The translations under genes were made by a program, and so were the position numbers. Positions 18,624 through 27,763 of a stretch of 64,000 bases of DNA are shown here, piece after piece. The stretch's first letter is position 1. The number at the start of each line of letters is the position of its first letter. The stretch spans positions 186,001-250,000 of the forward strand of contig JBBIME010000005.1 in the NCBI GenBank assembly GCA_037444575.1, in the 5' to 3' direction. The notes under the pieces were generated by a model that ran no database searches, was not told the origin of the DNA, and saw only the letters and a list, made by a program, of their open reading frames with translations. Source of the stretch: Bacteriovorax sp037444575. Lineage in GTDB: Bacteria > Bdellovibrionota > Bacteriovoracia > Bacteriovoracales > Bacteriovoracaceae.

Positions 18624-19528
18624 TGAATAGCTTAGTAGATTTAAATTCAATTGATGGCGTGACAGTTGAGATTCAAAAGGATCTCAAAAAATTTTCAACC
18701 ATGCGACTGGACGCTACCGGCGACTTGATCACCGTTAAAAATGTTGAAGCTCTAAAAAAAGTCGTAAGAAAACTCATAGAAAACAATGTTCACTATCGCG
18801 TGCTCGGTTGGGGCGCAAATATACTTCTGCCAACTATGTCTACCATTCCCTATCTTCAATTAGATTTTGATTTTGATCGAAGTGTTTTTGATGGTCCTCG
18901 CGATGAATATGTTCTTCCGGCTTCAGTGGCGCTTGCGACTCTCACATCTCACGCCAGCAAGTTTGGTCTAAGGGGATGGGAAGTGTTCACGGGAATTCCC
19001 GCAAGTCTTGGCGGGGCGATCTTTATGAACGCAGGAACAAACCTTGGAGAAATTGGATCGATTATAAAGGAAGTAAATTTAGTGACAAAAAATGGAGAAG
19101 AAAAGTTGATCAAAATAGACCAGCATTCTTTCTCCTACCGACAAAACAACTTCATTGAACCTGGAGACGTTATTTATCAAGCCCGATTAATTCACTTTGG
19201 TATTAATGAGAGTGTAACTAAGAAAATTCGCGAGTATTTAGAGATGAGAACTCGCACTCAGCCCCTAAGGGAATGGACTTGTGGATGCGTTTTTAAAAAT
19301 CATCAGGATCTTGATCGCGGTGTAACTTGTCGAGCTGGTCTTTTTATAGATATAATGGGCCTGAAGGGATTTACGTACAAAAATTTACGGATAAGTCCAA
19401 AGCATGCCAACTTCATGGAGAATACTGGCGAGAGTTCTTACGAAGACGTGATAAAGATGATCAGCGTTCTTCAAAAAGAATTAAAACTCCAAACAGGAGT
19501 CTCGTTTGAAACAGAGGTTGAGCACTAA
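18623..19528 (+). CDS. murB: UDP-N-acetylenolpyruvoylglucosamine reductase
   Basis: About 301 residues from GTG at 18623, which overlaps the murC stop as TAGTG. A GTG 18 bases upstream (18605) is also in frame. FAD-binding MurB features: STMRLDATGDLI, VLGWGANIL, GIPASLGGAIFMNAG, FSYRQNNF, a late Cys-containing RAGLFID and SPKHANFMEN, with a terminal Glu-rich segment. Compact size and SPKHANF suggest a type II enzyme. It reduces the enolpyruvyl group to lactyl with NADPH. Confidence 0.93.
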   Translation: MNSLVDLNSIDGVTVEIQKDLKKFSTMRLDATGDLITVKNVEALKKVVRKLIENNVHYRVLGWGANILLPTMSTIPYLQLDFDFDRSVFDGPRDEYVLPASVALATLTSHASKFGLRGWEVFTGIPASLGGAIFMNAGTNLGEIGSIIKEVNLVTKNGEEKLIKIDQHSFSYRQNNFIEPGDVIYQARLIHFGINESVTKKIREYLEMRTRTQPLREWTCGCVFKNHQDLDRGVTCRAGLFIDIMGLKGFTYKNLRISPKHANFMENTGESSYEDVIKMISVLQKELKLQTGVSFETEVEH

Positions 19529-19545
19529 AAAAAGGAAAAGTCAGG

Positions 19546-20334
19546 ATGACGTTTTTTAAGTCCAAAAAATTCATCATCATCGCAGTTGCGATTGCGATTT
19601 TAATCGTCACCAACATTGTCACCTCTTCTTTAGGCCCAACATCGGGTGAGACTAAATTCAGTGAAGAACTCTCTTACAGATCTAATCTTGGAAAGTGTCC
19701 AACTCGTCCAGCTGGAACAATGGCCTTACAAGTTGTAAAAACTTTTGAGCAATCACACTCACTTCGCGACGTAAAACTTAAAATTGTGAATGAAAAATGG
19801 GCAGATAAATATTTTGTTACTGACTATAAAATTCAATACGATCCTTACAGCAAAGTCCTCGATTTAAATTTTAATTGCCCAGAACCTCTAATGAAGGTTC
19901 AAATTTATAAAAATAATGGAGCTGATTCTTACGAAGCGATCCTGGTGGACAACGGCCAACTTATGGATCCTACTTATGAAGCTCTATTAAAAAGTGAGAA
20001 AAAACTTACTCACGATCTTCCTTATCTCGCACTACCCGTTGGAGAAATGGAAGATAAAGTTCAAAGCGATGTCACTAATCTAGTAAAAGAGATGCGCCCT
20101 GGCTTGAGAGCAAAACTTTCAGAAGTTATTTTAAACGACAATAAGGAACTTACCATTATTCTGTCGATTAACGGCCATCCATCTAGTGTCTTTATGGGAC
20201 CGGATGAGTGGGGGGAAAAAATTGGTAAGCTGGATAAGATTGTGAACTACATGGAATTAAAAGAAAAAATTCCGGCCATTATCAATCTTACAAACAGCAA
20301 AAAAGTTGTTGTCAAGTTTAAAGACAAATTCTAA
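19546..20334 (+). CDS. ftsQ: Divergent FtsQ/DivIB-like division protein
   Basis: 262 residues. One N-terminal membrane anchor (FIIIAVAIAILIVTNIV) follows a short basic cytoplasmic tail, with the rest periplasmic. The C-terminal part (FMGPDEWGEKIGKLDKIVNY, then IINLTNSKKVVVKF) matches the layout of the FtsQ beta domain. A clear POTRA domain is not obvious; a Cys-containing segment (GKCPTRPAG) is there instead. The call rests on topology, the C-terminal pattern and the location right before ftsA. Confidence 0.65.
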   Translation: MTFFKSKKFIIIAVAIAILIVTNIVTSSLGPTSGETKFSEELSYRSNLGKCPTRPAGTMALQVVKTFEQSHSLRDVKLKIVNEKWADKYFVTDYKIQYDPYSKVLDLNFNCPEPLMKVQIYKNNGADSYEAILVDNGQLMDPTYEALLKSEKKLTHDLPYLALPVGEMEDKVQSDVTNLVKEMRPGLRAKLSEVILNDNKELTIILSINGHPSSVFMGPDEWGEKIGKLDKIVNYMELKEKIPAIINLTNSKKVVVKFKDKF

Positions 20335-20393
20335 CATTTTATGTGACAGAATGACTCTGTTGGCATCGTTAATAATAGAGAAAGGATTCTCCA

Positions 20394-21683
20394 ATGAACG
20401 AAAAAAACATCATCGTAGGTCTCGATGTAGGAACGACAAAAGTTTGTACAATTGTTGGTCTTCAGCATCCAAATTCTGAATTAGAAATTATTGGAATCGG
20501 AACACACCCTTCTTACGGACTTAAGAAAGGATCAGTTGTTAATATCGACAAAACAGTTCGCTCAATCCAGAACTCGCTTGAAGAAGCAAGGCTTATGTCT
20601 GGTGTAAATATTGGTAGTGCCACTATTGGGATTGCTGGAAGCCACATCTATAGCTTCAATAGCTCTGGTGTTGTTGCTATCAAAGGAAAAGAAATTACTC
20701 AAGACGACGTCGATCGCGTACTTGAAGCAGCTAAGGCCGTAGTGATTCCTTCTGATAGAGAAATTCTTCACGTGATTCCTCAAGAGTTTCGCGTAGACAA
20801 TACAACTGGAATTAAAAATCCAATTGGAATGTGTGGAGTGAGACTAGAAGCTCATGTTCACATCGTAACAGGATCAATTCCTCTTATTCAAAATTTAGTT
20901 AAATGTGTAGAGCAAACTGGAATTGAAGCTGAACATATCACGCTTCAACCTCTTGCCTCTTCAGAAGCTGTTTTATCAAGTGAAGAAAAAGAATTAGGCG
21001 TTGTTCTTATCGACATTGGTGGAGGAACAACTGATATTGCTGTTTGGAAAGATGGAAGTCTTATCCACTCGCAAATTATTCCAATTGGCGGGAACCATTT
21101 TACAAATGACCTAGCTGTTGCTCTAAAAATCCCTCATAACGAAGCAGAAAGAATTAAAATCAATCACGGAAGTGTTCTTGCTGAACAATTAAATCAATCA
21201 GCTCATATTACAGTTCAAGGTCTGTCTGGAACTAAACCGCGCGAAGTTCAACTGAGCGTTGTCGCAGAAGTTCTAGGGGCTCGCGCTGAAGAGTTGTTTG
21301 AAGTAATCAGAGTGATGGTTGAAGATAAAAAACTTCATGATCAAATTGCGGGAGGATTCGTCCTTACTGGTGGTGGCGCTCTTATCAAGGGAATGCCAGA
21401 ACTTGGCGAATATATTCTTATGAGATCTTGCAAAATTGGTTATCCAATTCCATTTGGGGGAATGACCAACATTATGCAAAATCCGAAGTTCTCAACGGTT
21501 CTTGGGCTTTTAATTGAAGCAGCAAAAAGAAAACCGTATATCCCTACTCAAAATCAGAATGCCAATAACCATCGAGTGATGTTTAATGGTAATAATAAAG
21601 ATAAAGATTCTGCTCATTCAAATACAGACTTAATTGGAAAATTAAGCGAATCATTAAAATCTGTATTTAAGGAAATATTTTAA
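20394..21683 (+). CDS. ftsA: Cell division protein FtsA
   Basis: 429 residues, actin-like ATPase fold. GLDVGTTKVCTIVG (phosphate 1), GIAGSHIYSFNS and VIPSDREILHVIPQEF in the 1C domain, DIGGGTTDIAVW (phosphate 2), and GGFVLTGGGALIKGM (adenosine loop). The C-terminal helix LIGKLSESLKSVFKEIF is the amphipathic membrane-targeting sequence. It tethers FtsZ to the membrane. Upstream AAAGGATT site; ftsZ follows 26 bases after the stop. Confidence 0.97.
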   Translation: MNEKNIIVGLDVGTTKVCTIVGLQHPNSELEIIGIGTHPSYGLKKGSVVNIDKTVRSIQNSLEEARLMSGVNIGSATIGIAGSHIYSFNSSGVVAIKGKEITQDDVDRVLEAAKAVVIPSDREILHVIPQEFRVDNTTGIKNPIGMCGVRLEAHVHIVTGSIPLIQNLVKCVEQTGIEAEHITLQPLASSEAVLSSEEKELGVVLIDIGGGTTDIAVWKDGSLIHSQIIPIGGNHFTNDLAVALKIPHNEAERIKINHGSVLAEQLNQSAHITVQGLSGTKPREVQLSVVAEVLGARAEELFEVIRVMVEDKKLHDQIAGGFVLTGGGALIKGMPELGEYILMRSCKIGYPIPFGGMTNIMQNPKFSTVLGLLIEAAKRKPYIPTQNQNANNHRVMFNGNNKDKDSAHSNTDLIGKLSESLKSVFKEIF

Positions 21684-21709
21684 TTAAAGTTGTTGTTCGG
21701 GAGGCCCCT

Positions 21710-23287
21710 ATGTTCGAGATTACTGATACAGAAAATACAAGAATCAACGGTGCACGTATTAAGGTTGTTGGAGTTGGTGGCGGCGGTTGCAATGCTGTAA
21801 ACACAATGATTCGCTCAGGACTTTCGGGCGTAGAATATATCGTTGCTAACACTGATGCTCAGGCATTAAATATTTCACTTGCTCCAACTAAAATTCAGTT
21901 AGGTGGAAGTGTAACAAAAGGTCTAGGTGCTGGAGCTAATCCAGAAATCGGAAAAAAATCTGCTCTTGAAGACTATGAAAAAATTTCTGAAGTTCTTAAA
22001 GGTGCAGACATGGTTTTCATCACTGCTGGTATGGGTGGTGGAACAGGTACGGGTGCTGCTCCAGTTATTGCAAAACTTGCAAAAGAACTAGGCGCGCTTA
22101 CTGTTGGTGTTGTGACTAAGCCTTTCGTATTCGAAGGAAAGAAAAGATTTAAACAAGCTGAAGAAGGAATTAGAAATCTTGAAGAAAGTGTAGACTCACT
22201 TATTACGATTCCTAACCAAAGACTTCTTTATCTTGCTGGAGAAAATTTATCTCTAGTAGATACTTTCAAAAAAGCAGATGAAGTTTTATTAAATGCTGTT
22301 CGCGGTATTTCTGATTTGATCAACAATACAGGTCATATCAATGCTGACTTCGCTGATGTTTCTACAGTAATGGCAAACAAAGGTCTTGCTCTTATGGGAA
22401 CAGGAGCTGCAGCAGGTGCTGGACGCGCGATCAAAGCAGCGACAGACGCTATCTCATCTCCTCTTCTTGAAGATATTTCGATCAATGGCGCAACTGGGAT
22501 CATTATCAATATCACAGGTAGTGACTCTCTTACTATGCATGAAACAAATGAAGCAGTTACTCTTATTATGGAAGCTGCTGATGAAAACGCTGAAATCATC
22601 TTCGGAACAGTTATTGATAATAACTGTGGCGACGATGTTAAAGTTACAGTTATCGCCACAGGTCTTGGTGGACAGATTAGAGCAAATGCTGGTCACTTCC
22701 AGACAGCTGTTGCTCCTGCAGCTCAACCTGTTCAACAACAGGCTCCAGTTCAAGCAGCACCAATTGCTCAACCGGAACCAGTTTATGTAGCTCCTGTTCA
22801 ACAACAAGCTCCAATTCAAGCAGCACCAGTTGCTCAACAATCAGTACAAGAAGAGCGCGATATTTTTGCTCCAAGAAGAGCACCAGCTGCTCCAGTAGCT
22901 CCGGCTGCAACAGTAGAATCAGTTGACGATCGCTCAGACTTCGATCGCTTCATGAACGATAGAAACGCTTACACTGCTCAACAAAACAATGAAGATGCAG
23001 TAACTCACTCGCATAACGAAGAGCCAAGACAACCATCTCGTTTAATTCAATCGATTAGAGATGCAGCTAATCGCTATGAAACTTCAGCTCGACCGCAAAC
23101 AGCTGCAGCACCAGCTCCAAAAATGGAAGTTGAATCAAACACGAGAGCTAAATCAATTGCTGAAAAACTTGGTTTTATTAATTTTGATGAGGATGAATTC
23201 GATACTCCTTCATTCTTAAGAAAAGAAGAAAAAGCTGAGCAACCAGCTCGTCCAGCTCACAGAGATTTCAAAAACATTGATCTGTAA
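21710..23287 (+). CDS. ftsZ: Cell division GTPase FtsZ
   Basis: 525 residues, longer than most FtsZ because of an extended linker. GTPase core: KVVGVGGGGCNAVN, NTDAQAL, the tubulin signature GGGTGTGAAP, and the T7-loop segment NADFADV. The linker (residues about 335-490) is rich in Gln, Pro and Ala and contains a near-duplicate 46-bp repeat. The C-terminal peptide FDTPSFLRKE is the FtsA/ZipA-binding tail, but about 20 further residues follow it. Forms the Z-ring. Last gene of the dcw cluster, followed by a hairpin terminator. Confidence 0.97.
   Translation: MFEITDTENTRINGARIKVVGVGGGGCNAVNTMIRSGLSGVEYIVANTDAQALNISLAPTKIQLGGSVTKGLGAGANPEIGKKSALEDYEKISEVLKGADMVFITAGMGGGTGTGAAPVIAKLAKELGALTVGVVTKPFVFEGKKRFKQAEEGIRNLEESVDSLITIPNQRLLYLAGENLSLVDTFKKADEVLLNAVRGISDLINNTGHINADFADVSTVMANKGLALMGTGAAAGAGRAIKAATDAISSPLLEDISINGATGIIINITGSDSLTMHETNEAVTLIMEAADENAEIIFGTVIDNNCGDDVKVTVIATGLGGQIRANAGHFQTAVAPAAQPVQQQAPVQAAPIAQPEPVYVAPVQQQAPIQAAPVAQQSVQEERDIFAPRRAPAAPVAPAATVESVDDRSDFDRFMNDRNAYTAQQNNEDAVTHSHNEEPRQPSRLIQSIRDAANRYETSARPQTAAAPAPKMEVESNTRAKSIAEKLGFINFDEDEFDTPSFLRKEEKAEQPARPAHRDFKNIDL
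22727..22838 (+). repeat. Direct repeat in the ftsZ linker
   Basis: Two 46-bp copies (22727-22772 and 22793-22838) differ at three positions and start 66 bp apart. They code for PVQQQAPVQAAPIAQ and PVQQQAPIQAAPVAQ. The repeat keeps frame and extends the disordered linker. Confidence 0.85.
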
Positions 23288-23314
23288 TTAGAATTTAAAT
23301 TAATTTCTTATATG

Positions 23315-23341
23315 AGGCCCAGATTAATTCTGGGCCTTGTA
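23315..23341. terminator. Bidirectional terminator between ftsZ and the leftward operon
   Basis: Perfect 9-bp stem AGGCCCAGA / TCTGGGCCT (23315-23323 and 23329-23337) with loop TTAAT, followed on the + strand by TGTATTTT. The stop codon of the leftward B-box gene lies in the loop, so its last codons are part of the hairpin. Confidence 0.8.
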
Positions 23342-23896
23342 TTTTAAAATGGCCTGGCTAAGTTTTTCTACATCATCTTCACGAACATTGAGCTGAATAA
23401 ACGATTCGATAAAGTCATTTTCGATATTGATCTTATAGTGAGTCATTACAAAAGTTGGAATATTCTTATTCTGCCAGAGATCGCGTTTAAAATTGTAAAT
23501 ATATAAACCATCTTCTGGTGTATCAGGAGTCGTTCGAACGTCTGTAATTTGCTTCCATTTGTAAGCTGCAAAAGTTCTAAAGTGCTCTTTGCAAAAATGC
23601 ATGCTCTCGTGATCAACAAGACAATCTTCGCAAAACACTTCTTCACAAATCAAACAAGAACCAACTGAAGGTGCGTCTGGGTGATGAATGCAGTAATGTC
23701 TTTCCGTAATTTGTGCTTCCAGTTTTTTAGGTGACTCCACCTCTGGTGCAATAGAAGGAGCAGAGAAAGTATTTTCTGATTTTGGCGTGGTTAAAAGTCT
23801 AAATAAAATGAAAATCATCGCTCCCATTAAGAAAAAAATGGTCAGGATGAGAATAGCAATAATAACGAAAGCGTTGTTCTGTAAAAATTGGTTCAT
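23324..23896 (-). CDS. Membrane-anchored B-box-type zinc finger protein
   Basis: 190 residues. One N-terminal transmembrane helix (FVIIAILILTIFFLMGAMIF), a short linker, then a B-box-like zinc cluster: CIHHPDAPSVGSCLICEEVF, then CEDCLVDHE and HFCKEH. The C-terminal part (about 80 residues) is a mixed alpha/beta domain not recognised. Bacterial B-box fingers are usually fused to membrane domains, so a scaffold role at the inner membrane is possible. Last gene of an operon with RNase J and uridine kinase, overlapping the former by 4 bp. Confidence 0.7.
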   Translation of the reverse strand: MNQFLQNNAFVIIAILILTIFFLMGAMIFILFRLLTTPKSENTFSAPSIAPEVESPKKLEAQITERHYCIHHPDAPSVGSCLICEEVFCEDCLVDHESMHFCKEHFRTFAAYKWKQITDVRTTPDTPEDGLYIYNFKRDLWQNKNIPTFVMTHYKINIENDFIESFIQLNVREDDVEKLSQAILKYKAQN

Positions 23897-25521
23897 AAAA
23901 TGTGAATAAAGGTTTGTGGTTTATATCCTAGTATTTGGTCAAAGTATTTTCTTATTGCGACTCTTAGTTCCTCTGTTGTTTTTTCCATGTCTTTAAAACT
24001 AATTTGCACAAAATAATTTTCGAGAAAGCGTTTAAATTTTTCGTCATTTTTAGTAACAAGGTTAGGAAGACCCTGAAAGGTAAAAGAGAATTTTTCAACA
24101 TCAGTTAAACTTTTGGAAACCTTCAAGGAGATAAAAATAGTACCATTGCAGGCCATTTTTCTTCGTTCACTGATTTTTTCTCTCTCTAAAACAAGTTGTT
24201 TTCCATGAATAATAACTGGATCTAGTTTTTCTCCCTGAATAACCTTTAAGTTCAAGCCAGCATCAATATGCATTTCATCAAAGTTTAAAAAATAGTGTGG
24301 GATGGCGCTTGGGAAACTGTTTTTAACGTGTTCAACATGCGCGCGAATAAAAGAGCTTTCTCCGTGAATAGGAATGATATCTGTAGGGTTAAATTTCTCA
24401 TAGAGGTGAACTAGATCATCTCTTCCCGGGTGCCCAGAGACGTGAATCATTTTATCTTGGGCCGTGATAACTTTAGCTCCTACTTCAGAAATTTTATTCA
24501 TCAAAAGAGAGATCTTTTTTTCATTACCAGGAATGGCCTTGGAACTTAAAAGAACTAAGTCATCTGAGCAAGGTTTGAAAGTGGAATCCTCTCCCATGCA
24601 AAATCGTCTGAATGTTCCTTTGAAATCGCCCTGGCACCCAGAGAGAAGAACAACGACATTTTCTTGTCCTGGAGTTACGGATTCAGCCATCTTAACCACT
24701 GAGTTGTAATCAGGAATCATGCCTAATTCATTTGCCGTGTTCAAATAGCTAATCATTGATCTGCCGTGAGGGATTAGTTTTCTTCCGTGTTTTTTAGCAA
24801 GACTTATAAACGTCATCAAACGATGAATGTTCGAAGAAAAACAAGTGATAAAAATTCTTTTTTCGTGGCTTTCAAAAATTTCATCGAGAACCGGAATGAG
24901 ATCAGTCTCAGATGGCGTTTTGCTAGTAGAGCTTGTGATATTCGTGCTATCAGCAAGAAGAACTCGGCGTTTTAAATTTTTAGAATGCTTAATAAGCTTA
25001 TCAAAATCGAAAGGACGCTCATAAATAGTTTTATAATCTATCTTAAAATCTGAAATAAAAAAGAGTCCAAGCTCCTCTTTATGATCTTTTATGAGAAGGC
25101 CAACTGTCTCGGGAATAGAGTGATTGACGTGAATTGGATCAATCGTGAAATCTTTAAAACCAAGTTGGTCAAAGTGGCGATATTCAGTAATAGGAAATGG
25201 ACTGCTACTAAACTCCAATTTTTTTCGAATAACTCCCGCAGCAAAAGGAGTGGCTAAAACTTTTATTTGAGGAAATTGTTTTATGATGTGTAAAACAGCT
25301 CCGATGTGATCTTCGTGACCATGAGATATAATTAAGTGGGTTGGTGTTGGAACGCTAGAGAGATCTGGGATGAGGTAATTAATATCGAAGAAATCTTCAT
25401 AGGGAAAAAGAATTCCAGCGTCAATTAATATGGTGTCATTTTCACCTTGGATCAAAGTCATGTTTGATCCAATTTGTCCAATTCCGCCAACGGGTTTTAT
25501 TTTGAGATAAGTTTTTTTCAT
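23893..25521 (-). CDS. rnj: Ribonuclease J
   Basis: 542 residues. Metallo-beta-lactamase domain with GGIGQIGSNMTLIQ, the zinc motif ISHGHEDHIGA near residue 72, HVNHSIPET, and LLADSTN; then a beta-CASP domain ending HVSGHPGRDDLVHLYEK and IPIHGE. The C-terminal domain ends with RVAIRKYFDQILGYKP, typical of RNase J. It acts in 5'-3' exonuclease and endonuclease mRNA decay and rRNA maturation. Overlaps both neighbours by 4 bp, so the three genes form one operon. Confidence 0.93.
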   Translation of the reverse strand: MKKTYLKIKPVGGIGQIGSNMTLIQGENDTILIDAGILFPYEDFFDINYLIPDLSSVPTPTHLIISHGHEDHIGAVLHIIKQFPQIKVLATPFAAGVIRKKLEFSSSPFPITEYRHFDQLGFKDFTIDPIHVNHSIPETVGLLIKDHKEELGLFFISDFKIDYKTIYERPFDFDKLIKHSKNLKRRVLLADSTNITSSTSKTPSETDLIPVLDEIFESHEKRIFITCFSSNIHRLMTFISLAKKHGRKLIPHGRSMISYLNTANELGMIPDYNSVVKMAESVTPGQENVVVLLSGCQGDFKGTFRRFCMGEDSTFKPCSDDLVLLSSKAIPGNEKKISLLMNKISEVGAKVITAQDKMIHVSGHPGRDDLVHLYEKFNPTDIIPIHGESSFIRAHVEHVKNSFPSAIPHYFLNFDEMHIDAGLNLKVIQGEKLDPVIIHGKQLVLEREKISERRKMACNGTIFISLKVSKSLTDVEKFSFTFQGLPNLVTKNDEKFKRFLENYFVQISFKDMEKTTEELRVAIRKYFDQILGYKPQTFIHIL

Positions 25522-26144
25522 TTTTTCTTCGATTGTTTTTTCTTAGTTGATTGAAGGTGATTAACTTTAGCCGCTAAAATTCCGGCAGCTATATCGGTTT
25601 CTTCGCCGACGATAAAATCAGCGAATTGTCTTTGGGGATCGAGGTATTTTTGATACATCGGTCTTACTGTTTCATAGTATTGAGTGATAACAGAATCAAG
25701 AGAGCGTCCGCGCTCTTCGACATCTCGGTGAAGACGTCTAATAAATCTGATATCAGCTTCAACGTGTAGAAAAGCTGTTATGTCTGATAGCTTTCTAATT
25801 TCTTCATCGTATAAACTGAAAATTCCTTCAAATAAAATAACTTTCGAAGGTTTTATCGTAATGGTTTTTTTCAGACGTGAATTTTTTTTAAAATCGTAAA
25901 GTGGAGCCTCTATCGATTTGCCATTTTTTAAGCTTTCAAGATGCTGTGTTAAAAGTTTCCAGTCAAAAGCAGCAGGGTGATCGTAATTAGGCCCACCGCT
26001 TGTTTGAAGTTCTTTAGGCAATTTGGGTAGATAGTAAGAATCCATGTGGACAACAGATATATCTTCTTTAACTTCTTTGCGTACTTTATCGGTGAAAGTT
26101 GTTTTTCCCGAACCGGAACCACCACAGATGGCAATGATATACAT
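25518..26144 (-). CDS. udk: Uridine kinase
   Basis: 208 residues. P-loop GGSGSGKTTF at residue 8, MDSYYLP, NYDHPAAFDW, SIEAPLYDFKKNSR, ILFEGIFSLYDEEIR and DIRFIRRLHRDVEERGRS are all uridine kinase landmarks. It salvages uridine and cytidine to UMP and CMP. First gene of the leftward operon. The ATG is preceded by GAAGGACTC. The 77-bp gap to the divergent gene at 26222 must hold both promoters. Confidence 0.92.
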   Translation of the reverse strand: MYIIAICGGSGSGKTTFTDKVRKEVKEDISVVHMDSYYLPKLPKELQTSGGPNYDHPAAFDWKLLTQHLESLKNGKSIEAPLYDFKKNSRLKKTITIKPSKVILFEGIFSLYDEEIRKLSDITAFLHVEADIRFIRRLHRDVEERGRSLDSVITQYYETVRPMYQKYLDPQRQFADFIVGEETDIAAGILAAKVNHLQSTKKKQSKKK

Positions 26145-26221
26145 AGAGAGTCCTTCTTCATTGGTATTTTATAAATAAAATGATAAATTAAATAGGTTAC
26201 AAAAGAAAGAAGGAAGACGTA

Positions 26222-27763
26222 TTGCTTAAGATAATCGCTCTATGCACTGGACTGTTTTTATCTGCATTAATTAAAGTGCAGGCAGGAGAGAAAATTAATA
26301 TTGCTATCTCTGCAGCTCCAAACAATCTCAATCCCTTTTTTTCAACAGACGCTAACTCACAGAACATAAATCGCCTTGTTCACAAATCATTGATAGATTT
26401 TAACCAAAAAATGCAGATTCAGTGTCGGGCCTGTAGTAGCTTTGAAGAGAGGATTTCAGGCAATAAACACATTATAAAATTTAAATTGAAAGAAGATCTC
26501 ACTTTCAGTGACGGAACTCCCGTGAGTGCTGTGGATGTGAAGAAATCTTGGGAATATTTCGCAAAAAACGAAAAGATTAAGTCCACTTTTATGGGTGTGT
26601 TTGATTCAATTGAGAATGTTGATGTTTTGGATAAATACACTCTCGAAATAGTCTTCTCAGGATTTCAACTGGAAAACTTGTACAATTTAGGGATTCTAAA
26701 AATTGTTAAATTAACAATTCCCAATTTGGATTCCATGGCCCCGACAGATGTTATAGGTTGTGGCGATTATATTATAAGCGACATTAAACCTCTGGAGATT
26801 ACAGTTTCTCCAAGAGATTTAAATAGACCGGCATTCGTTTTTAAAATTATCAAAGATGAGACAACGCTCGCCTTGAAGCTGATCAACAAAGAAATTGATT
26901 TATCTGTCGCCAATATGTCACCTCGGAAAATAAATTGGCTTAAGTCCAAAACAAATATTTTAAATGTGTGGGATATGCCAAGTGGAAATTTTCTTTTTAT
27001 GGGTCTTAATCATAAAAGAGAAGTGTTTCAAGATGTCAGGGTGCGAAGAGCGATCTCTCTGTTAATTCCGAGACAAGACATTTTAAAATACAAATTGAAG
27101 AATACAGCGATTCTGTCTGTGGGGATGTTTTCACCGGCCTTTTCTGAAATGTATGAGCCAAAAGAAGTAGAACCTTATGATGTAAATGAGGCAAGAAGAC
27201 TTTTGGCAGAAGCAGGTTTCAAGAAAAATAAAAAAGGTATTTTAGAAATTAACGGCAAAGAATTTGAGATAGATTGGAAAGTAAGCAATAACAAGGCCGG
27301 TATAGAAATTGTTGAGGTGATCCAGCACTTTTTAGAAAAGGAAGGAATTAAGGTTAAAGTCAGCATTCAGGAGTGGGGAACTTTCATGAATGCTTTTAAA
27401 AGTGGTAATTTTGACGTTGTCATAAGTCAATGGATTGGTCTGACTGGCCCAGATATGTTAAAGTTTGTTTTCCATTCAAAGAGCATACCTCCGAAAGGGG
27501 GAAATAGGACAAGCTATAAGAATCTAGAATTTGATAAGATAATAGATGCAGCTTCTTCTGAAACAAATAGCTTAGAGAGAACTAAGCTTTACAAGAAGGC
27601 CCTAGATATTGTGAATAGAGATTATGCATATATAAATTTGTGGCACCCTAATATCATTTGGATTGGAAATAAATGTTTAAAAAACTTAGAGCTTGAGCCA
27701 ACGGGAGGTTTTTACCCACTCGTTAAATTAGAAAAAAGTCATGAGGGTAACTGTGGAAAATAA
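26222..27763 (+). CDS. Family 5 (peptide-type) solute-binding protein
   Basis: 513 residues from a TTG start with GAAGGAAG upstream. Signal peptide LKIIALCTGLFLSALIKVQA, with likely cleavage after VQA. Family 5 features: NLNPFFSTDANSQ, FKLKEDLTFSDGTPVSAVDVKKSWEYF (split here across the motif), and FQDVRVRRAISLLI with the later RRLLAEAGF. Such proteins bind oligopeptides or similar ligands for an ABC importer, but no permease genes are adjacent, so it may work with a remote system. It overlaps prmA. Confidence 0.85.
   Translation: MLKIIALCTGLFLSALIKVQAGEKINIAISAAPNNLNPFFSTDANSQNINRLVHKSLIDFNQKMQIQCRACSSFEERISGNKHIIKFKLKEDLTFSDGTPVSAVDVKKSWEYFAKNEKIKSTFMGVFDSIENVDVLDKYTLEIVFSGFQLENLYNLGILKIVKLTIPNLDSMAPTDVIGCGDYIISDIKPLEITVSPRDLNRPAFVFKIIKDETTLALKLINKEIDLSVANMSPRKINWLKSKTNILNVWDMPSGNFLFMGLNHKREVFQDVRVRRAISLLIPRQDILKYKLKNTAILSVGMFSPAFSEMYEPKEVEPYDVNEARRLLAEAGFKKNKKGILEINGKEFEIDWKVSNNKAGIEIVEVIQHFLEKEGIKVKVSIQEWGTFMNAFKSGNFDVVISQWIGLTGPDMLKFVFHSKSIPPKGGNRTSYKNLEFDKIIDAASSETNSLERTKLYKKALDIVNRDYAYINLWHPNIIWIGNKCLKNLELEPTGGFYPLVKLEKSHEGNCGK

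Noticed and set aside
22333..22910. Several open frames of 77-134 codons on both strands within ftsZ
   Set aside because: They overlap the FtsZ core and its repetitive linker in other frames; their compositions (runs of Leu, Gln, Cys) reflect the linker codons and they lack ribosome sites.
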